64,000 bases of DNA from Micromonospora haikouensis (GCF_900091595.1 NZ_FMCW01000028.1:56333-120332), one strand, 5' to 3'. Shown: positions 54,883-63,727, numbered from the stretch's first letter. Made by a program: numbers and translations. Notes: a model not told the origin generated them from the letters alone.

Positions 54883-55155
54883 CTAGGCCGGCGGCAGCGG
54901 CACCTGGAGGAAAGTGATGCCGCGCAGGTCGAGCCAGGCCCGGTCGGGCCCGCGCACCAGGCGCAGCATCACCTCCGCGCAGGCCGGGCAGCGGGCCACC
55001 AGGCCGGGCGCGTGGGAGTAGACCCGCAGGCCCGCCATCGGACCGGTCGCGCCGCACGACGCGCAGCGCCCGGTGGCCCCGCTGACGTCCACCGCGAAGA
55101 CCTCCCGCAGCGGGCCGTCGAGCATGTTGCCGTCCAGGTAGGACATGTCGGTCAT
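54883..55155 (-). CDS. DUF6510-family zinc-ribbon-like protein
   Basis: 90 residues with GRCASCGATGP and ARCPACAEVML, a pair of CxxC knuckles likely to bind zinc. GAGGAG precedes ATG 55155. It follows the reductase gene at 19 nt, as in other Actinobacteria where DUF6510 lies beside a ferredoxin-reductase-like and a sulfite-oxidase-like gene. It may be a small electron-transfer or assembly partner. Confidence 0.8.
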   Translation of the reverse strand: MTDMSYLDGNMLDGPLREVFAVDVSGATGRCASCGATGPMAGLRVYSHAPGLVARCPACAEVMLRLVRGPDRAWLDLRGITFLQVPLPPA

Positions 55156-55174
55156 GGGGTCTCCTCGTCGGCGG

Positions 55175-55909
55175 TCAGCCGGTGGGGCCGAAGCGTTCGG
55201 TGCGGACGCGGCGCGGCGGGTGACCCAGCCCCACCAGCAGGTCCGCCACCGTCTCCACGAAACCGGTCGGGCCGCAGACGTAGCACAGCGGCTCCAGCTC
55301 GGCCGGCCAGCCGTGGGTGTTCACGTCGGCCAGCCCGATGCGGTGTGGCTCGCCCCGCCAGCCGTCCGGGGCGGCGCGGGTGTAGACGTACGCCACGTCG
55401 AGGCCCTGGTCGTCGCGGGCCCGGCGGCGCAGCTCGTCGGCGTAGATCACGTCGGCCTGCGTGCGCGCGGAGTAGATCAGCCGGAACGGGGCCCGGCTGC
55501 CGGCGGCGCGGCGCGCGCGGACCATCGCCATCAGCGGCACCACGCCCGAGCCGCCGGCGACCAGCAGCACCGGCGCGGTCTCGGTCGGCCGCCACACGAA
55601 CCACCCGCCGACGGGGCCGCGCACCTCCACCGGGTCGCCGGTCGCCCAGGTGTCGATCAGGTACGGGGAGACCTCCCCGTCGGGCACGCGCTGCACGGTC
55701 AGCGCGACGCGGTCGCCCTCGGCGGGCCCGGCGAGGGAGTACGACCGGGCGGCCTGGTAGCCGTCGGGGGCGGTGAGCCGGACGTCGACGTGCTGGCCGG
55801 GCAGGTGGCCGGGCCAGCCGGGGACGTCGAGCACGAGGGTCTGCGCGGTCGGCGTCTCGGTGCGGCGCTCGACGAGCCGGGCCACCCGCCAGCCCAGCGG
55901 GGCGCTCAA
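55175..55909 (-). CDS. FAD-binding ferredoxin/oxidoreductase-like reductase
   Basis: 244 residues. TTG 55909 overlaps the sulfite-oxidase-like stop (TTGA). The fold has RSYSLAGPAEGD for FAD, GGSGVVPLMAMVRARR for NAD(P) and LCYVCGPTGFVETVADLL near the end. No iron-sulfur domain is attached. It probably moves electrons from NAD(P)H to or from the molybdenum enzyme encoded upstream. Confidence 0.88.
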   Translation of the reverse strand: MSAPLGWRVARLVERRTETPTAQTLVLDVPGWPGHLPGQHVDVRLTAPDGYQAARSYSLAGPAEGDRVALTVQRVPDGEVSPYLIDTWATGDPVEVRGPVGGWFVWRPTETAPVLLVAGGSGVVPLMAMVRARRAAGSRAPFRLIYSARTQADVIYADELRRRARDDQGLDVAYVYTRAAPDGWRGEPHRIGLADVNTHGWPAELEPLCYVCGPTGFVETVADLLVGLGHPPRRVRTERFGPTG

Positions 55910-56505
55910 TCGCCGGCGTAGCGCTGCTCGCGCCACGGGTCGCCGTAGTCGTGGTAGCCGGCGGTCTCCCAGAAGCCGGGGGTGTCGGTGACGCCGAGCC
56001 GCATGCCGCGCACCCACTTGGCGGACTTCCACAGGTAGAGGTGGGGCACCAGCAGCCGGGCCGGTCCGCCGTGTTCGGCGGGCAGGTCCCGGCCGTCGTA
56101 GCCGTGCACCACCCAGGCGCGTCCGCCGCGCAGGTCGGCCAGCGGCAGGTTCGTGGTGTACCCGCCGTAGGAGTGGACCAGCGCGTACGCCGCGTCGGTG
56201 TCGACGCCGTCGAGCAGCACGTCGAGCGAGACGCCCTGCCAGGTGGTGCCGAGCTTGGACCAGCGGGTCACGCAGTGGATGTCGACCGTCGGGGTCTCCT
56301 GCGGCAGGGCGGTGAACTCGGCCCACGTCCAGCGGTGCTCCGTGCCGGTCTCGGTGGTGACGACGAACTCCCAGGCGTCCGGCCGCACCCTCGGCGTCGG
56401 GCCGGCGGAGAGCACCGGGAAGTCCTCGGTGAGGTACTGCCCGGGCGGCAGGGCCGGCCCCGCGGAGCGGCGCCGGCCCTGGAAGCCTGGTGACACGATT
56501 CCCAC
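55906..56505 (-). CDS. Sulfite-oxidase-like molybdopterin protein
   Basis: 199 residues, a molybdopterin-binding domain only. The Moco-ligating Cys is in VDIHCVTRWSKLGTTWQG, and HSYGGYTTNLPLADL and VPHLYLWKSAKWVRGM are typical. MsrP-type members reduce protein methionine sulfoxide, but this cytoplasmic form has no Tat signal. It is coupled to the reductase by TTGA overlap, so the pair is a two-component oxidoreductase. Confidence 0.88.
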   Translation of the reverse strand: MGIVSPGFQGRRRSAGPALPPGQYLTEDFPVLSAGPTPRVRPDAWEFVVTTETGTEHRWTWAEFTALPQETPTVDIHCVTRWSKLGTTWQGVSLDVLLDGVDTDAAYALVHSYGGYTTNLPLADLRGGRAWVVHGYDGRDLPAEHGGPARLLVPHLYLWKSAKWVRGMRLGVTDTPGFWETAGYHDYGDPWREQRYAGD

Positions 56506-56570
56506 CCGTCAGTCGTACCACCTGTGGGAGCACGGCGGTACCGTTCGCCCGGACAGACGGGCGCGCACGG

Positions 56571-57590
56571 TCAGTGCCGGTCGGCGACGACCTCCTTGTC
56601 GCCCGGCGGGGCGTGGCGGGTGGCCCGGAGGCTGGTGAGCGTGACGACGACCAGCACGCCGATGATCACGCCGAGCGAGGCCAGGGTCGGGATCTCCGGC
56701 ACGCCGGACCAGATGCCGTGCGCCCAGTGCAGGCCGAGCTTGACGCCGATGAAGGCGAGGATGATCGCCAGGCCGTAGCTGAGGTGCACGAGCCGGCTGA
56801 GCGCGGCGTGCAGCACGAAGTAGAGCGCCCGCAGCCCGAGCAGCGCGAAGGCGTTGGTGGCGAAGACCAGGTACGGGTCCTCGGTGATGCCGTAGACGGC
56901 CGGCACCGAGTCGACGGCGAAGACCACGTCGGTGGCGAGCACCGCGACCACCACGAGCGCGAGGGGGGTGAGCGCCCGGCGGCCGCCCAGCCGGACGGTC
57001 ATCTTCGTGCCCTGGTATTCGTCGACGACCGGCATGAACCTGCGCAGCAGCTTCACCGACCGCATCTTGTTGATGTCCACCTCCTGCTCGTGGCCGGAGA
57101 GGGCGTCGCGGAGCAGCTTGACGGCGGTGGCGATCAGGATGATGGCGAAGAGCAGGAAGGCGAAGTCCAGGGTCTGCAGCGCCGCCGCGCCGAGGGCGAT
57201 GAAGACGGCGCGCAGCACCAGCGCACCGGCGATGCCGTAGAGCAGCACGCGCTGGGCGAGCACGGCCGGCACCGCGAACGCGGCCAGCAGCAGCATGAAG
57301 ACGAAGAGGTTGTCGACCGAGAGCGACTTCTCCACCAGGTAACCGGTGAGGTACTCCACGCCCTGCTGGGAGCCGTAGCGCGACCAGATCCACGCGCCGA
57401 AGGCGAGCGGGAGGGCGACGTAGAACGCCGACCAGCCGAGCGCCTCCCTGATCGACACCTCGTGCGGACGGCGGGTGACGAGGAAGTCCAGCACGAGCAG
57501 CGCGAGCACCCCGGCGATGGTCACCGCCCAGAGGGTGGGGGTGCCGATCGAGGACAGCGCGCCGGCAGCAAGAAGGGACGATTCGGTCAT
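56571..57590 (-). CDS. TerC-family membrane protein, probable Mn2+ exporter
   Basis: 339 residues from ATG 57590 with about nine membrane helices. TerC marks include ALGWSAFYVALPLAFGAW, EKSLSVDNLFVFMLLLAAF and LATDVVFAVDSVPAVYGIT with conserved acidic residues in the membrane. Alx/TerC proteins export Mn2+ or help metalate secreted proteins. A Mn2+ riboswitch-like leader lies directly upstream, which supports the manganese role. It is monocistronic. Confidence 0.93.
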   Translation of the reverse strand: MTESSLLAAGALSSIGTPTLWAVTIAGVLALLVLDFLVTRRPHEVSIREALGWSAFYVALPLAFGAWIWSRYGSQQGVEYLTGYLVEKSLSVDNLFVFMLLLAAFAVPAVLAQRVLLYGIAGALVLRAVFIALGAAALQTLDFAFLLFAIILIATAVKLLRDALSGHEQEVDINKMRSVKLLRRFMPVVDEYQGTKMTVRLGGRRALTPLALVVVAVLATDVVFAVDSVPAVYGITEDPYLVFATNAFALLGLRALYFVLHAALSRLVHLSYGLAIILAFIGVKLGLHWAHGIWSGVPEIPTLASLGVIIGVLVVVTLTSLRATRHAPPGDKEVVADRH

Positions 57591-57598
57591 ATGGGTCT

Positions 57599-57720
57599 CC
57601 TCGAACACCGTGTCATGTTCGAGGTCTCCTTCACCCACGGTTCCGTGGGCAACCACCCGAGGCGCGCCCGGGGCACGCCGTACTGACCGGAATGGTTCGT
57701 GGGAAGTACTCCCCTCGTGG
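57599..57720 (-). promoter_or_regulatory. yybP-ykoY (Mn2+) riboswitch
   Basis: On the minus strand CGAGG followed by GGAGTAC (57717-57706) pairs as P1 with GAGACCTCG (to 57620), the signature loops of yybP-ykoY. A CCCACGG/CCGTGGG hairpin lies at 57633-57648. The 3' P1 strand CCTCGAAC (57624-57617) can instead pair with GTTCGAGG (57606-57599), which holds the GAGGAG ribosome-binding site. Mn2+ binding should favour P1 and free the site, turning TerC translation on. Confidence 0.85.
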
Positions 57721-57849
57721 GACCAGGTTAGGCCAGTCCCGGGCGACTCGCCAAGCCGACACCGACCTGTCACCAGGGGTGATGCCCCGGTGGCTGTGGC
57801 GGTCCGTACGGCCTGTCCCGGGACGCCCGCGCGCGCCTATGGTGTCCGG

Positions 57850-59052
57850 GTGAGCGAGCGCGCACACCACCCCGACGCGGACCCGGCGGCCGGTGGCGGC
57901 CCGGTCGGCCCCCTCACCGGGGTACGCGTGATCGAACTGGCCGGCATCGGGCCCGGCCCGTTCGCCGCGATGATGCTGGCCGACCTGGGCGCTGACGTGA
58001 TCCGGGTGGACCGGGCCACCGACGTGGACGCGGCCGCCTTCGGCACCCCGCACCCGGACCTGCTCCACCGGGGCCGCCGCTCCATCGCCGTGGACCTCAA
58101 GTCGGCCGGGGGCCGGGAGGCGGTACGCGCCCTGGCCGGCGGCGCGGACGCGCTGATCGAGGGCTTCCGCCCCGGGGTGACCGAACGCCTGGGCCTCGGC
58201 CCCGCCGACTGCCTCGCGGCCAACGCCCGCCTGGTGTACGGGCGGATGACCGGCTGGGGGCAGGACGGCCCGCTGGCCCCGTACGCGGGGCACGACATCG
58301 GCTACCTGGCGCTGACCGGGGCGCTGCACGGCGTCGGCCGGGCCGGGGAGCGCCCGGTGCCGCCGATGAACCTGCTCGGCGACTTCGGCGGCGGCGGGAT
58401 GATGCTGGCCCTGGGCGTCGTCGCCGCCCTCTACGCCGTCCGCGCCGGGGCGCCGGGCCAGGTCGTCGACGCGGCCATCGTGGACGGCGTGTCGGTGCTC
58501 ACGACGATGATCCACTCGCTGCGCGGGGTCGGCAGGTGGCAGGACCCGCGCGGGGTGAACCTGCTCGACGGCGGCGCGCCGTTCTACGACACGTACGAGT
58601 GCGCCGACGGCCGGCACCTCGCGGTCGGCGCCCTGGAGCCCCGCTTCTACGACGAGCTGGTGCGCCGCACCGGGTTCCCGCTGCCCGGCGACGACGCGCC
58701 GGAGCGCACCGACCCGGCGAACTGGCCGGCCCTGCGGGCCGCGTGGGCGCGGCTGTTCCGCACCCGCACCCGCGACGAGTGGACGGCCCTGCTCGGCGAC
58801 TCGGACGCCTGCGTCGCGCCGGTGCTCGACTGGCGGGAGGCCCCGCAGCATCCGCACCTGGCGGCCCGGCGGGTGTTCGTGGAGCACGCCGGTGCGACCC
58901 AGCCGGCCCCGGCGCCCCGGTTCTCCGGCACGCCGACGGCCCTGCGCCGGCCGCCCCCGCACCCCGGCGAGCACACCGACGAGGTCCTGGCGGAGGCCGG
59001 CTTCGCCGCCGACCGGATCGCCGCCCTCCGCGCCGCCGGCGCGGTCGCCTGA
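57850..59052 (+). CDS. CaiB/BaiF (class III) CoA-transferase family protein, alpha-methylacyl-CoA racemase-like
   Basis: 400 residues. The start GVRVIELAGIGPGPFAAMML, GRMTGWGQDGPLAPYAGHDI and PMNLLGDFGGGGMMLALGVV are typical of the AMACR branch, with the active His and Asp in the last two. It moves a 2-methyl-branched acyl-CoA between R and S forms, for branched fatty or sterol side-chain oxidation. GTG start with no strong ribosome-binding site. It is divergent from the TerC riboswitch. Confidence 0.92.
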   Translation: MSERAHHPDADPAAGGGPVGPLTGVRVIELAGIGPGPFAAMMLADLGADVIRVDRATDVDAAAFGTPHPDLLHRGRRSIAVDLKSAGGREAVRALAGGADALIEGFRPGVTERLGLGPADCLAANARLVYGRMTGWGQDGPLAPYAGHDIGYLALTGALHGVGRAGERPVPPMNLLGDFGGGGMMLALGVVAALYAVRAGAPGQVVDAAIVDGVSVLTTMIHSLRGVGRWQDPRGVNLLDGGAPFYDTYECADGRHLAVGALEPRFYDELVRRTGFPLPGDDAPERTDPANWPALRAAWARLFRTRTRDEWTALLGDSDACVAPVLDWREAPQHPHLAARRVFVEHAGATQPAPAPRFSGTPTALRRPPPHPGEHTDEVLAEAGFAADRIAALRAAGAVA

Positions 59053-59055
59053 GGT

Positions 59056-59109
59056 GCAAGGAAGGGCCCCCTGTTAACGCATTCTGTCGTACAGGGGTCC
59101 CTTCCTAAC
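59056..59109. repeat. Dispersed 54-bp palindrome, family A copy 2
   Basis: GGAAGGGCCCCCTGT pairs with ACAGGGGTCCCTTCC with one mismatch, and the loop keeps TTAACGC. It lies 3 nt past the CoA-transferase stop, between convergent genes, like copy 1. Confidence 0.85.
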
Positions 59110-59121
59110 CGCGCCGGACGG

Positions 59122-59535
59122 TCAGGGCCGGCGCGGGACGGCCGCGCCCGGGGCGAGCGCCGGCTCCACCATGTCCCGGTAGTCGCGCGGCATCTGCACC
59201 ACGATGTCGTCGAACTCCCCGCCCGTCACCGCCTCGCGCAGCGTGGTGAACACCGCCCGGACAGCCTCCCGGGCGGCCCGCTCGTCGAGCCCGGCCCGCT
59301 GGCCGACCCGGGCGACGAACTCGGCCGCGCCGAACCGGTCGGCGGCCTCGGTGTCCGGGCTGGGCCGCAGGACCAGCTGCAGCGGCTTCGGCAGCTGCGC
59401 CGCGAGGTCGAGCACCTCGCCGCCGGTCAACCGCTCGGCGAGCGTCTCCAGCGTGGCCCGGGTCAGCTCGACGGCCCGCTCGCCCGGGACCCGCGCCCGC
59501 AGGGCCACCTGGTCGACGAAGGTGTCGTAGTTCAT
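59122..59535 (-). CDS. DUF2267 protein
   Basis: 137 residues from ATG 59535 (GGAAGGAG upstream), two DUF2267 helical repeats: NYDTFVDQVALRARVPGERA and FVARVGQRAGLDERAAREAV. Function is unknown. It is divergent from a DUF2795 gene; the two families often sit together in Actinobacteria with stress-related genes. Confidence 0.88.
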   Translation of the reverse strand: MNYDTFVDQVALRARVPGERAVELTRATLETLAERLTGGEVLDLAAQLPKPLQLVLRPSPDTEAADRFGAAEFVARVGQRAGLDERAAREAVRAVFTTLREAVTGGEFDDIVVQMPRDYRDMVEPALAPGAAVPRRP

Positions 59536-59722
59536 GACGGCGCTCCTTCCGCTGCCTCGGGCCGGTCGCGCCCGCAGGAGGGGGGTCGCGTACCCGCCGA
59601 ACGGGGGTGGAAACGGCGGCCGGGCGGCGACGATCGCAGGCCCCCGCGCGGGCGTGGGCGGCCCCACGGTGGGTAACCGCCGCCGGTCGGGAACCCCGAT
59701 CGCGGCGACGAGGAGCGCACCC

Positions 59723-59992
59723 ATGGCGAGCTACGACGACGTCCTGCAGTACCTGTCCAGCCTCGACTACCCGGCGGACAAGGCCGACGTGGTCCGCGAG
59801 GCGGAACGGGAGGGCGCCCCGCCGGACGTGCTGCGCGCCCTGCGGGCCCTGCCCCCCGTGGACTACGCCAACGGCACCGAGGTGGCCCGGTCCGCCGGCA
59901 TCGAGGCCGCCCCCGAGGCCGGCCCGGCACGGCGGGCGGCGCAGGCCCGGGAGCCGCACACCCGGGTCTCGCAGCACCTGCGGCGCATCTGA
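59723..59992 (+). CDS. DUF2795 protein
   Basis: 89 residues from ATG 59723 (GAGGAG upstream). The DUF2795 fold is DDVLQYLSSLDYPADKADVV, then ALRALPPVDYANGTEVARSA, a small helical domain with unknown role. The basic tail is short. It shares a divergent 187-bp promoter region with the DUF2267 gene. Confidence 0.9.
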   Translation: MASYDDVLQYLSSLDYPADKADVVREAEREGAPPDVLRALRALPPVDYANGTEVARSAGIEAAPEAGPARRAAQAREPHTRVSQHLRRI

Positions 59993-60029
59993 CCGCCCGC
60001 CGGCGGCGCGGGCGAGTGGGTACGCGGCG

Positions 60030-60677
60030 GTGCGGCGCGCGGACGGCCACCTCCCGGCGGCGGCTCAACTGCTCGTGATGGCGGTGATCGGGCTGCTGGC
60101 CGGCGGCCTGTTCGCGCTGGTCGGCTCGCCACGGCTCGGCCCGCTCGTCGGCTGGGACGCGGCGGCGCTGAGCTGGCTGGTGCTGGTGTGGCGCACGCTG
60201 TGGCCGCTGGACGGCGAGGGCACCGCCCGGCTCGCCGGCCGGGAGGACTGGAGCCGGGCCGTGCGCGACGTGCTGCTGCTGGTCGCCTGCCTGGCCAGCC
60301 TGCTGGCGGTGGCGGTCGTGCTGCTGTACGCGCACAGCGCCCCGCCGGGGCCGCTCCGCGACGCGTACGGCGGGCTGGGCGTGGTGAGCGTGCTGCTCTC
60401 CTGGCTGGTGGTGCATACCGTCCACACCGCCCGGTACGCCCGGATCTACTACACGGGGCCCGACGGCGGGGTGATGTTCCACCAGCGGGAGCGCCCCCGC
60501 TACTCGGACTTCGCCTACCTGGCGTTCACCGTGGGGATGACCTTCCAGGTCTCCGACACGAACCTGACCAGCAACGAGATGCGCACCACCGCGCTGCGGC
60601 ACTCGCTGCTGTCGTACCTGTTCGGGGCGGTGATCATCGCCGCGACGGTGAACCTGGTGGTGGGGCTGGCCGGGTGA
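60030..60677 (+). CDS. DUF1345 membrane protein
   Basis: 215 residues from GTG 60030 with five membrane helices (LLVMAVIGLLAGGLFALVG, VLLLVACLASLLAVAVVLLY, LGVVSVLLSWLVVHT, YLAFTVGMTFQVSDT, YLFGAVIIAATVNLVVG). The YSDFAYLAFTVGMTFQVSDT segment is the family signature. Function is unknown. It is 37 nt after the DUF2795 gene, probably the same transcript. Confidence 0.85.
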   Translation: MRRADGHLPAAAQLLVMAVIGLLAGGLFALVGSPRLGPLVGWDAAALSWLVLVWRTLWPLDGEGTARLAGREDWSRAVRDVLLLVACLASLLAVAVVLLYAHSAPPGPLRDAYGGLGVVSVLLSWLVVHTVHTARYARIYYTGPDGGVMFHQRERPRYSDFAYLAFTVGMTFQVSDTNLTSNEMRTTALRHSLLSYLFGAVIIAATVNLVVGLAG

Positions 60678-60697
60678 GCGGGCCGCCACGACAGACG

Positions 60698-60732
60698 GGC
60701 GCCCCGGGCCGCGAACCGCGGCCCGGGGCGCC
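60698..60732. terminator. Bidirectional terminator-like hairpin
   Basis: A perfect 16-bp stem (GGCGCCCCGGGCCGCG/CGCGGCCCCGGGGCGCC-type, 60698-60713 with 60717-60732) has a 3-nt loop. It lies between the convergent DUF1345 and HhH-like genes. There is no T-run, as is common in high-GC Actinobacteria. Confidence 0.75.
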
Positions 60733-60892
60733 ACGCAGAACCTGTGCCCCGGCGGTGAACGCGGCCCGAACCGGACCGCACCGCCGGGCGGCCACTCCCA
60801 CCCGATGAGGACGGGAGTCAACTGCCGAGATCATCCTACCGGCACCATCGTCCGAACGGTCAGTTCTCGGGAAAACTGTGGGCCAGCGCACC

Positions 60893-61555
60893 TCAGGTGA
60901 GCTCGCCGTACCGCTGCTCCAGGTCCACCCGGGCGAGCGCGCCGACCAGCCAGGCGAGCCGCTCCGACTCGCCGCCGCCCGCCAGGGCCGCCAGATCGGC
61001 CGCCGACCCGCCCAGCCCCAGCCGGCGGGCCGCCACCAGCGCCCGCCGGTCCGCCACCGGGGCCACCTCCCGCCACAACGCCTGCGCCTCGCGCAGGAAC
61101 AACGCCACCGCCTCGCCGTCGACGCCCGGCAACCCGGCCAGCAGCGTCCGCTCGACGGCCGGGTCGTGGTGGGCCGCCCCGCGCAGCCGGCGCAGGTCGC
61201 CCCGGTAGCGCTCCACGACCGTACGGGCCAGGTCGCCGAGGCCGTCGGCGAGCGCGTCGACGTCGCCGCGCAACCCGGCCCCGCGCAACACGCGCACCCG
61301 GTCGGCGTGCAACGACCGGGCCAGCCGGGCGGCGCTGTCCCAACCGGAGTCACGCAGCGCCGCCGCGGCGGCCACGGCACACCGGAAGTCACCCCTGCGG
61401 GCCAGCAGGACCGACAGAGTGAGCAGTTGGAACAGGCTGGACGGGTTGTTGGTGACCCGGAAGCCGTACTGCTCGGCGAAACCGCGCCCGTCGCCCGCCA
61501 GGCGGCGTACCAGGCGCTTCTTGTCCTCGATGCTGGAGATCGCGGTGGTCGGCAT
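60893..61555 (-). CDS. HhH-GPD-like endonuclease-family protein
   Basis: 220 residues from ATG 61555. The order FRVTNNPSSLFQLLTLSVLL, WDSAARLARSLHADRV, then LLAGLPGVDGEAVALFLREA matches the helix-hairpin-helix region of the EndoIII superfamily, with LPGVDGEA as the HhH. The Lys of the glycosylase active site is not seen and there are no cluster Cys, so catalysis is unproven. The protein may bind or cut damaged DNA. Confidence 0.65.
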   Translation of the reverse strand: MPTTAISSIEDKKRLVRRLAGDGRGFAEQYGFRVTNNPSSLFQLLTLSVLLARRGDFRCAVAAAAALRDSGWDSAARLARSLHADRVRVLRGAGLRGDVDALADGLGDLARTVVERYRGDLRRLRGAAHHDPAVERTLLAGLPGVDGEAVALFLREAQALWREVAPVADRRALVAARRLGLGGSAADLAALAGGGESERLAWLVGALARVDLEQRYGELT

Positions 61556-61621
61556 GCCCGCGACTACCCGCGACACCGCCGGCCACGCCTGGCGGGCGGC
61601 GGCGGGGCAGGCGGCACCGGC

Positions 61622-62593
61622 TCAGCGCAGGATCTCGCCGTGCCGGGTGCGGGCCAGCAGCCGGGTGGTCGGCAGGGCGGGCGCCGGCAGCGGCGGGGCC
61701 GCGTCGTCCGCCACCACCCCGAAGCGGCGGCCCGCCGTCCAGTCCTCGCGCGCCGCGGCGATCTCCTCGTGCGACCGGCCGACGAAGTTCCACCACATCA
61801 CCAACGGCTCCTCGAACGGCTCCCCGCCGAGCAGCAGCAGGCGGCTGCCCGGGGCGGCAGCCAGGGTCAGGCTCTCCCGCCCCAGGCCGAGATAGAGCAG
61901 CGCGCCCGGCTCCACCGACACGTCACCCACCTCGGCGGCACCGGACATCGCCAGCAGCGCGTACTCGAAGTCGCGGCGCAACGGCAGCCGGGCCGGCGCC
62001 GCGCCCCGGGCGGTGAGCTGCGCGCCGAGCAGCGGAGTGTGCACGACGGCCGGGGAACGCTCCCCGCCCAGCTCGCCCACCAGCAGCGTCACGTCGGTGT
62101 CCCCGTCGCGCCACACCGGCAGGTCCTCGTGGTGGGCGAAGCCCGGCCCACCGGCCCGCGCCGGGTCCGGCAGGGCCACCCACAACTGCACCCCGTGCAT
62201 CACCGGCGGATGCTGCGCCGGAGACCGCTCCGAGTGCGCGATGCCGTGGCCGGAGGTCATCACGTTGAGCTGCCCCGGGCGGATCGGCTGCACGTTGCCG
62301 AGGCTGTCCCGGTGCACGATCTCCCCGTCGAGCAGCCAGGTCACCGTCTGCAGGCCCGTGTGCGGGTGGGGCGGCACCTCCATGCCGGGCCGCTGCGCGA
62401 CGTCGTCCGGGCCGAAGTGGTCGACGAAGCACCAGGCCCCGACCATCCGCCGCTGACGCTGCGGCAGCAGCCGACGCACCGTCGTGTAGCGGCCGAGCGG
62501 CACGTCGTGGCCCGGCAGCAACACGCTGCCCGGGTCGGCGGGCGCCACGCCCGGTGGTCGGGTCTGCGCCGGCAGAGATTCCGTACGATCCAC
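61622..62593 (-). CDS. Pirin-family protein
   Basis: 323 residues, two cupin domains. The metal site HPHTGLQTVTWLLDGEIVH (three His plus Glu) is complete, so a quercetinase-like dioxygenase or redox role is possible. SGHGIAHSERSP and MWWNFVGRSHEEIAAAREDW are family marks. It is 15 nt from the neighbouring beta-rich gene on the same strand. Confidence 0.93.
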   Translation of the reverse strand: MDRTESLPAQTRPPGVAPADPGSVLLPGHDVPLGRYTTVRRLLPQRQRRMVGAWCFVDHFGPDDVAQRPGMEVPPHPHTGLQTVTWLLDGEIVHRDSLGNVQPIRPGQLNVMTSGHGIAHSERSPAQHPPVMHGVQLWVALPDPARAGGPGFAHHEDLPVWRDGDTDVTLLVGELGGERSPAVVHTPLLGAQLTARGAAPARLPLRRDFEYALLAMSGAAEVGDVSVEPGALLYLGLGRESLTLAAAPGSRLLLLGGEPFEEPLVMWWNFVGRSHEEIAAAREDWTAGRRFGVVADDAAPPLPAPALPTTRLLARTRHGEILR

Positions 62594-62608
62594 CGCCCGA
62601 CTGTACGC

Positions 62609-63514
62609 TCAGGCCCCCTCGACGGTCACCGTGTTGGCCCCGGCCACCATGTCGACGTACACCCGGTCGGCCCGGCGGTCCCAGTCCGGCGAGCTGATCA
62701 CCGCGCCGGCCGCCACCCCCTGACGGTGCCGGTCGTAGACGGTGACCGCGCCCGCGCCGGCACCCGAACGGACCCGCGTCGGCAGCGCCCCGGGCACCCG
62801 GACCACCAGCTGGTTGATCCCGCCGGTCAGCCGCACCGTCAGCGTGCCGACGACCCGGGGCAGGCGCAGGTCGACGCGGGTGGCCCCGGCGGCCAGCTCC
62901 AGCCCGGCGAGCCGACCCCGGGTCAGGTCCAGCACCTGCTCGGTCACCCCGCCGGCCAGCCGCAGCCGCCAGGTCACCCGGGAGTTCAACACGACCTCCG
63001 CGACGGCCGGACCGCGCCGCCCGCTCGGCGCCATCCGCAGCCGCATCCGGTCGCCGACGAGCTCCGGCCGGGGATCCACCCCGCCGTCGGCGGGGCTGGC
63101 GATCCGGTACAGGTCCTCGCCGAGGTCGTCGATCCGCAGGTCGAACGTGGTCAGCCCGTCGACCAGCTCGAAACTCGCCCGGGTCCGCCCGGCCAGGGGC
63201 GCGGTGAGCACCCGGCCGTCCGCCGACGCTCCCCCGCCGCCGGGCTCGGCCGCCAGCGGCACCGTCGACCCGACGTCCGGCCGGCCACCGGAGAACGCCA
63301 CCCCCAGCCGGTCCGGATTGGCCAGGGTCACCGCCACCGCACCCGCGCCCAGCGCCAGCACCACGACCGCGGCGGCGACCATGAGGCGTACGCCGCGCGG
63401 CCAGGCCGGGGCGGGCGGCTCCGGGACAGGGTCCCCGGTCACCTCGACGACCGGTGCGGGCACTGGAGGAGCGACCCCCGGGCGGCGGTACGCGTCATGC
63501 TCCGAACCCGGCAT
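62609..63514 (-). CDS. Membrane-anchored beta-rich protein of unknown function
   Basis: 301 residues. A Pro-rich cytoplasmic start is followed by one membrane helix (VRLMVAAAVVVLALGAGAVAV, near 42-62) and an outside domain of regular beta strands (RVTWRLRLAGGVTEQVLDLT, ATRVDLRLPRVVGTLTVRLT, GGINQLVVRVPGALPTRVRS), a repeating pattern like DUF4097 or LiaF-type beta-solenoids. GGGAGC precedes ATG 63514. The role is unknown. The 213-bp gap to its right holds family A copy 3. Confidence 0.65.
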   Translation of the reverse strand: MPGSEHDAYRRPGVAPPVPAPVVEVTGDPVPEPPAPAWPRGVRLMVAAAVVVLALGAGAVAVTLANPDRLGVAFSGGRPDVGSTVPLAAEPGGGGASADGRVLTAPLAGRTRASFELVDGLTTFDLRIDDLGEDLYRIASPADGGVDPRPELVGDRMRLRMAPSGRRGPAVAEVVLNSRVTWRLRLAGGVTEQVLDLTRGRLAGLELAAGATRVDLRLPRVVGTLTVRLTGGINQLVVRVPGALPTRVRSGAGAGAVTVYDRHRQGVAAGAVISSPDWDRRADRVYVDMVAGANTVTVEGA

Positions 63515-63588
63515 GTGCTCCCCTTTCGCGGTCCCCGCCAGGCAGTACGTACCCGACCCGGGATCGGATCAGTCCGCCCCTCGGCTTG

Positions 63589-63642
63589 CAAGGAAGGGCC
63601 CCTTGTTAACGCTTTCTGTATAGGAGGGGCCCCTTCCTAACA
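63589..63642. repeat. Dispersed 54-bp palindrome, family A copy 3
   Basis: GGAAGGGGCC-type arms pair around a loop with TTAACGC, same length and orientation as copies 1 and 2. It lies past the 3' end of the partial minus-strand gene at the window edge and upstream of the beta-rich protein gene. Confidence 0.85.
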
Positions 63643-63727
63643 CTCGGCTGGGTGAGGTGGAGACGCTGCCGGCCGGGCCCCTGTTGTCGGGGCCCGGCCG
63701 GTGGGTGGCGTGCGTGGGTGTGTGGTG

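Noticed and set aside
55175..56533. A fused sulfite-oxidase/reductase protein
   Set aside because: The upstream part of the reductase frame is the shadow of the sulfite-oxidase-like gene, which has its own intact frame and stop; the genes overlap by TTGA.
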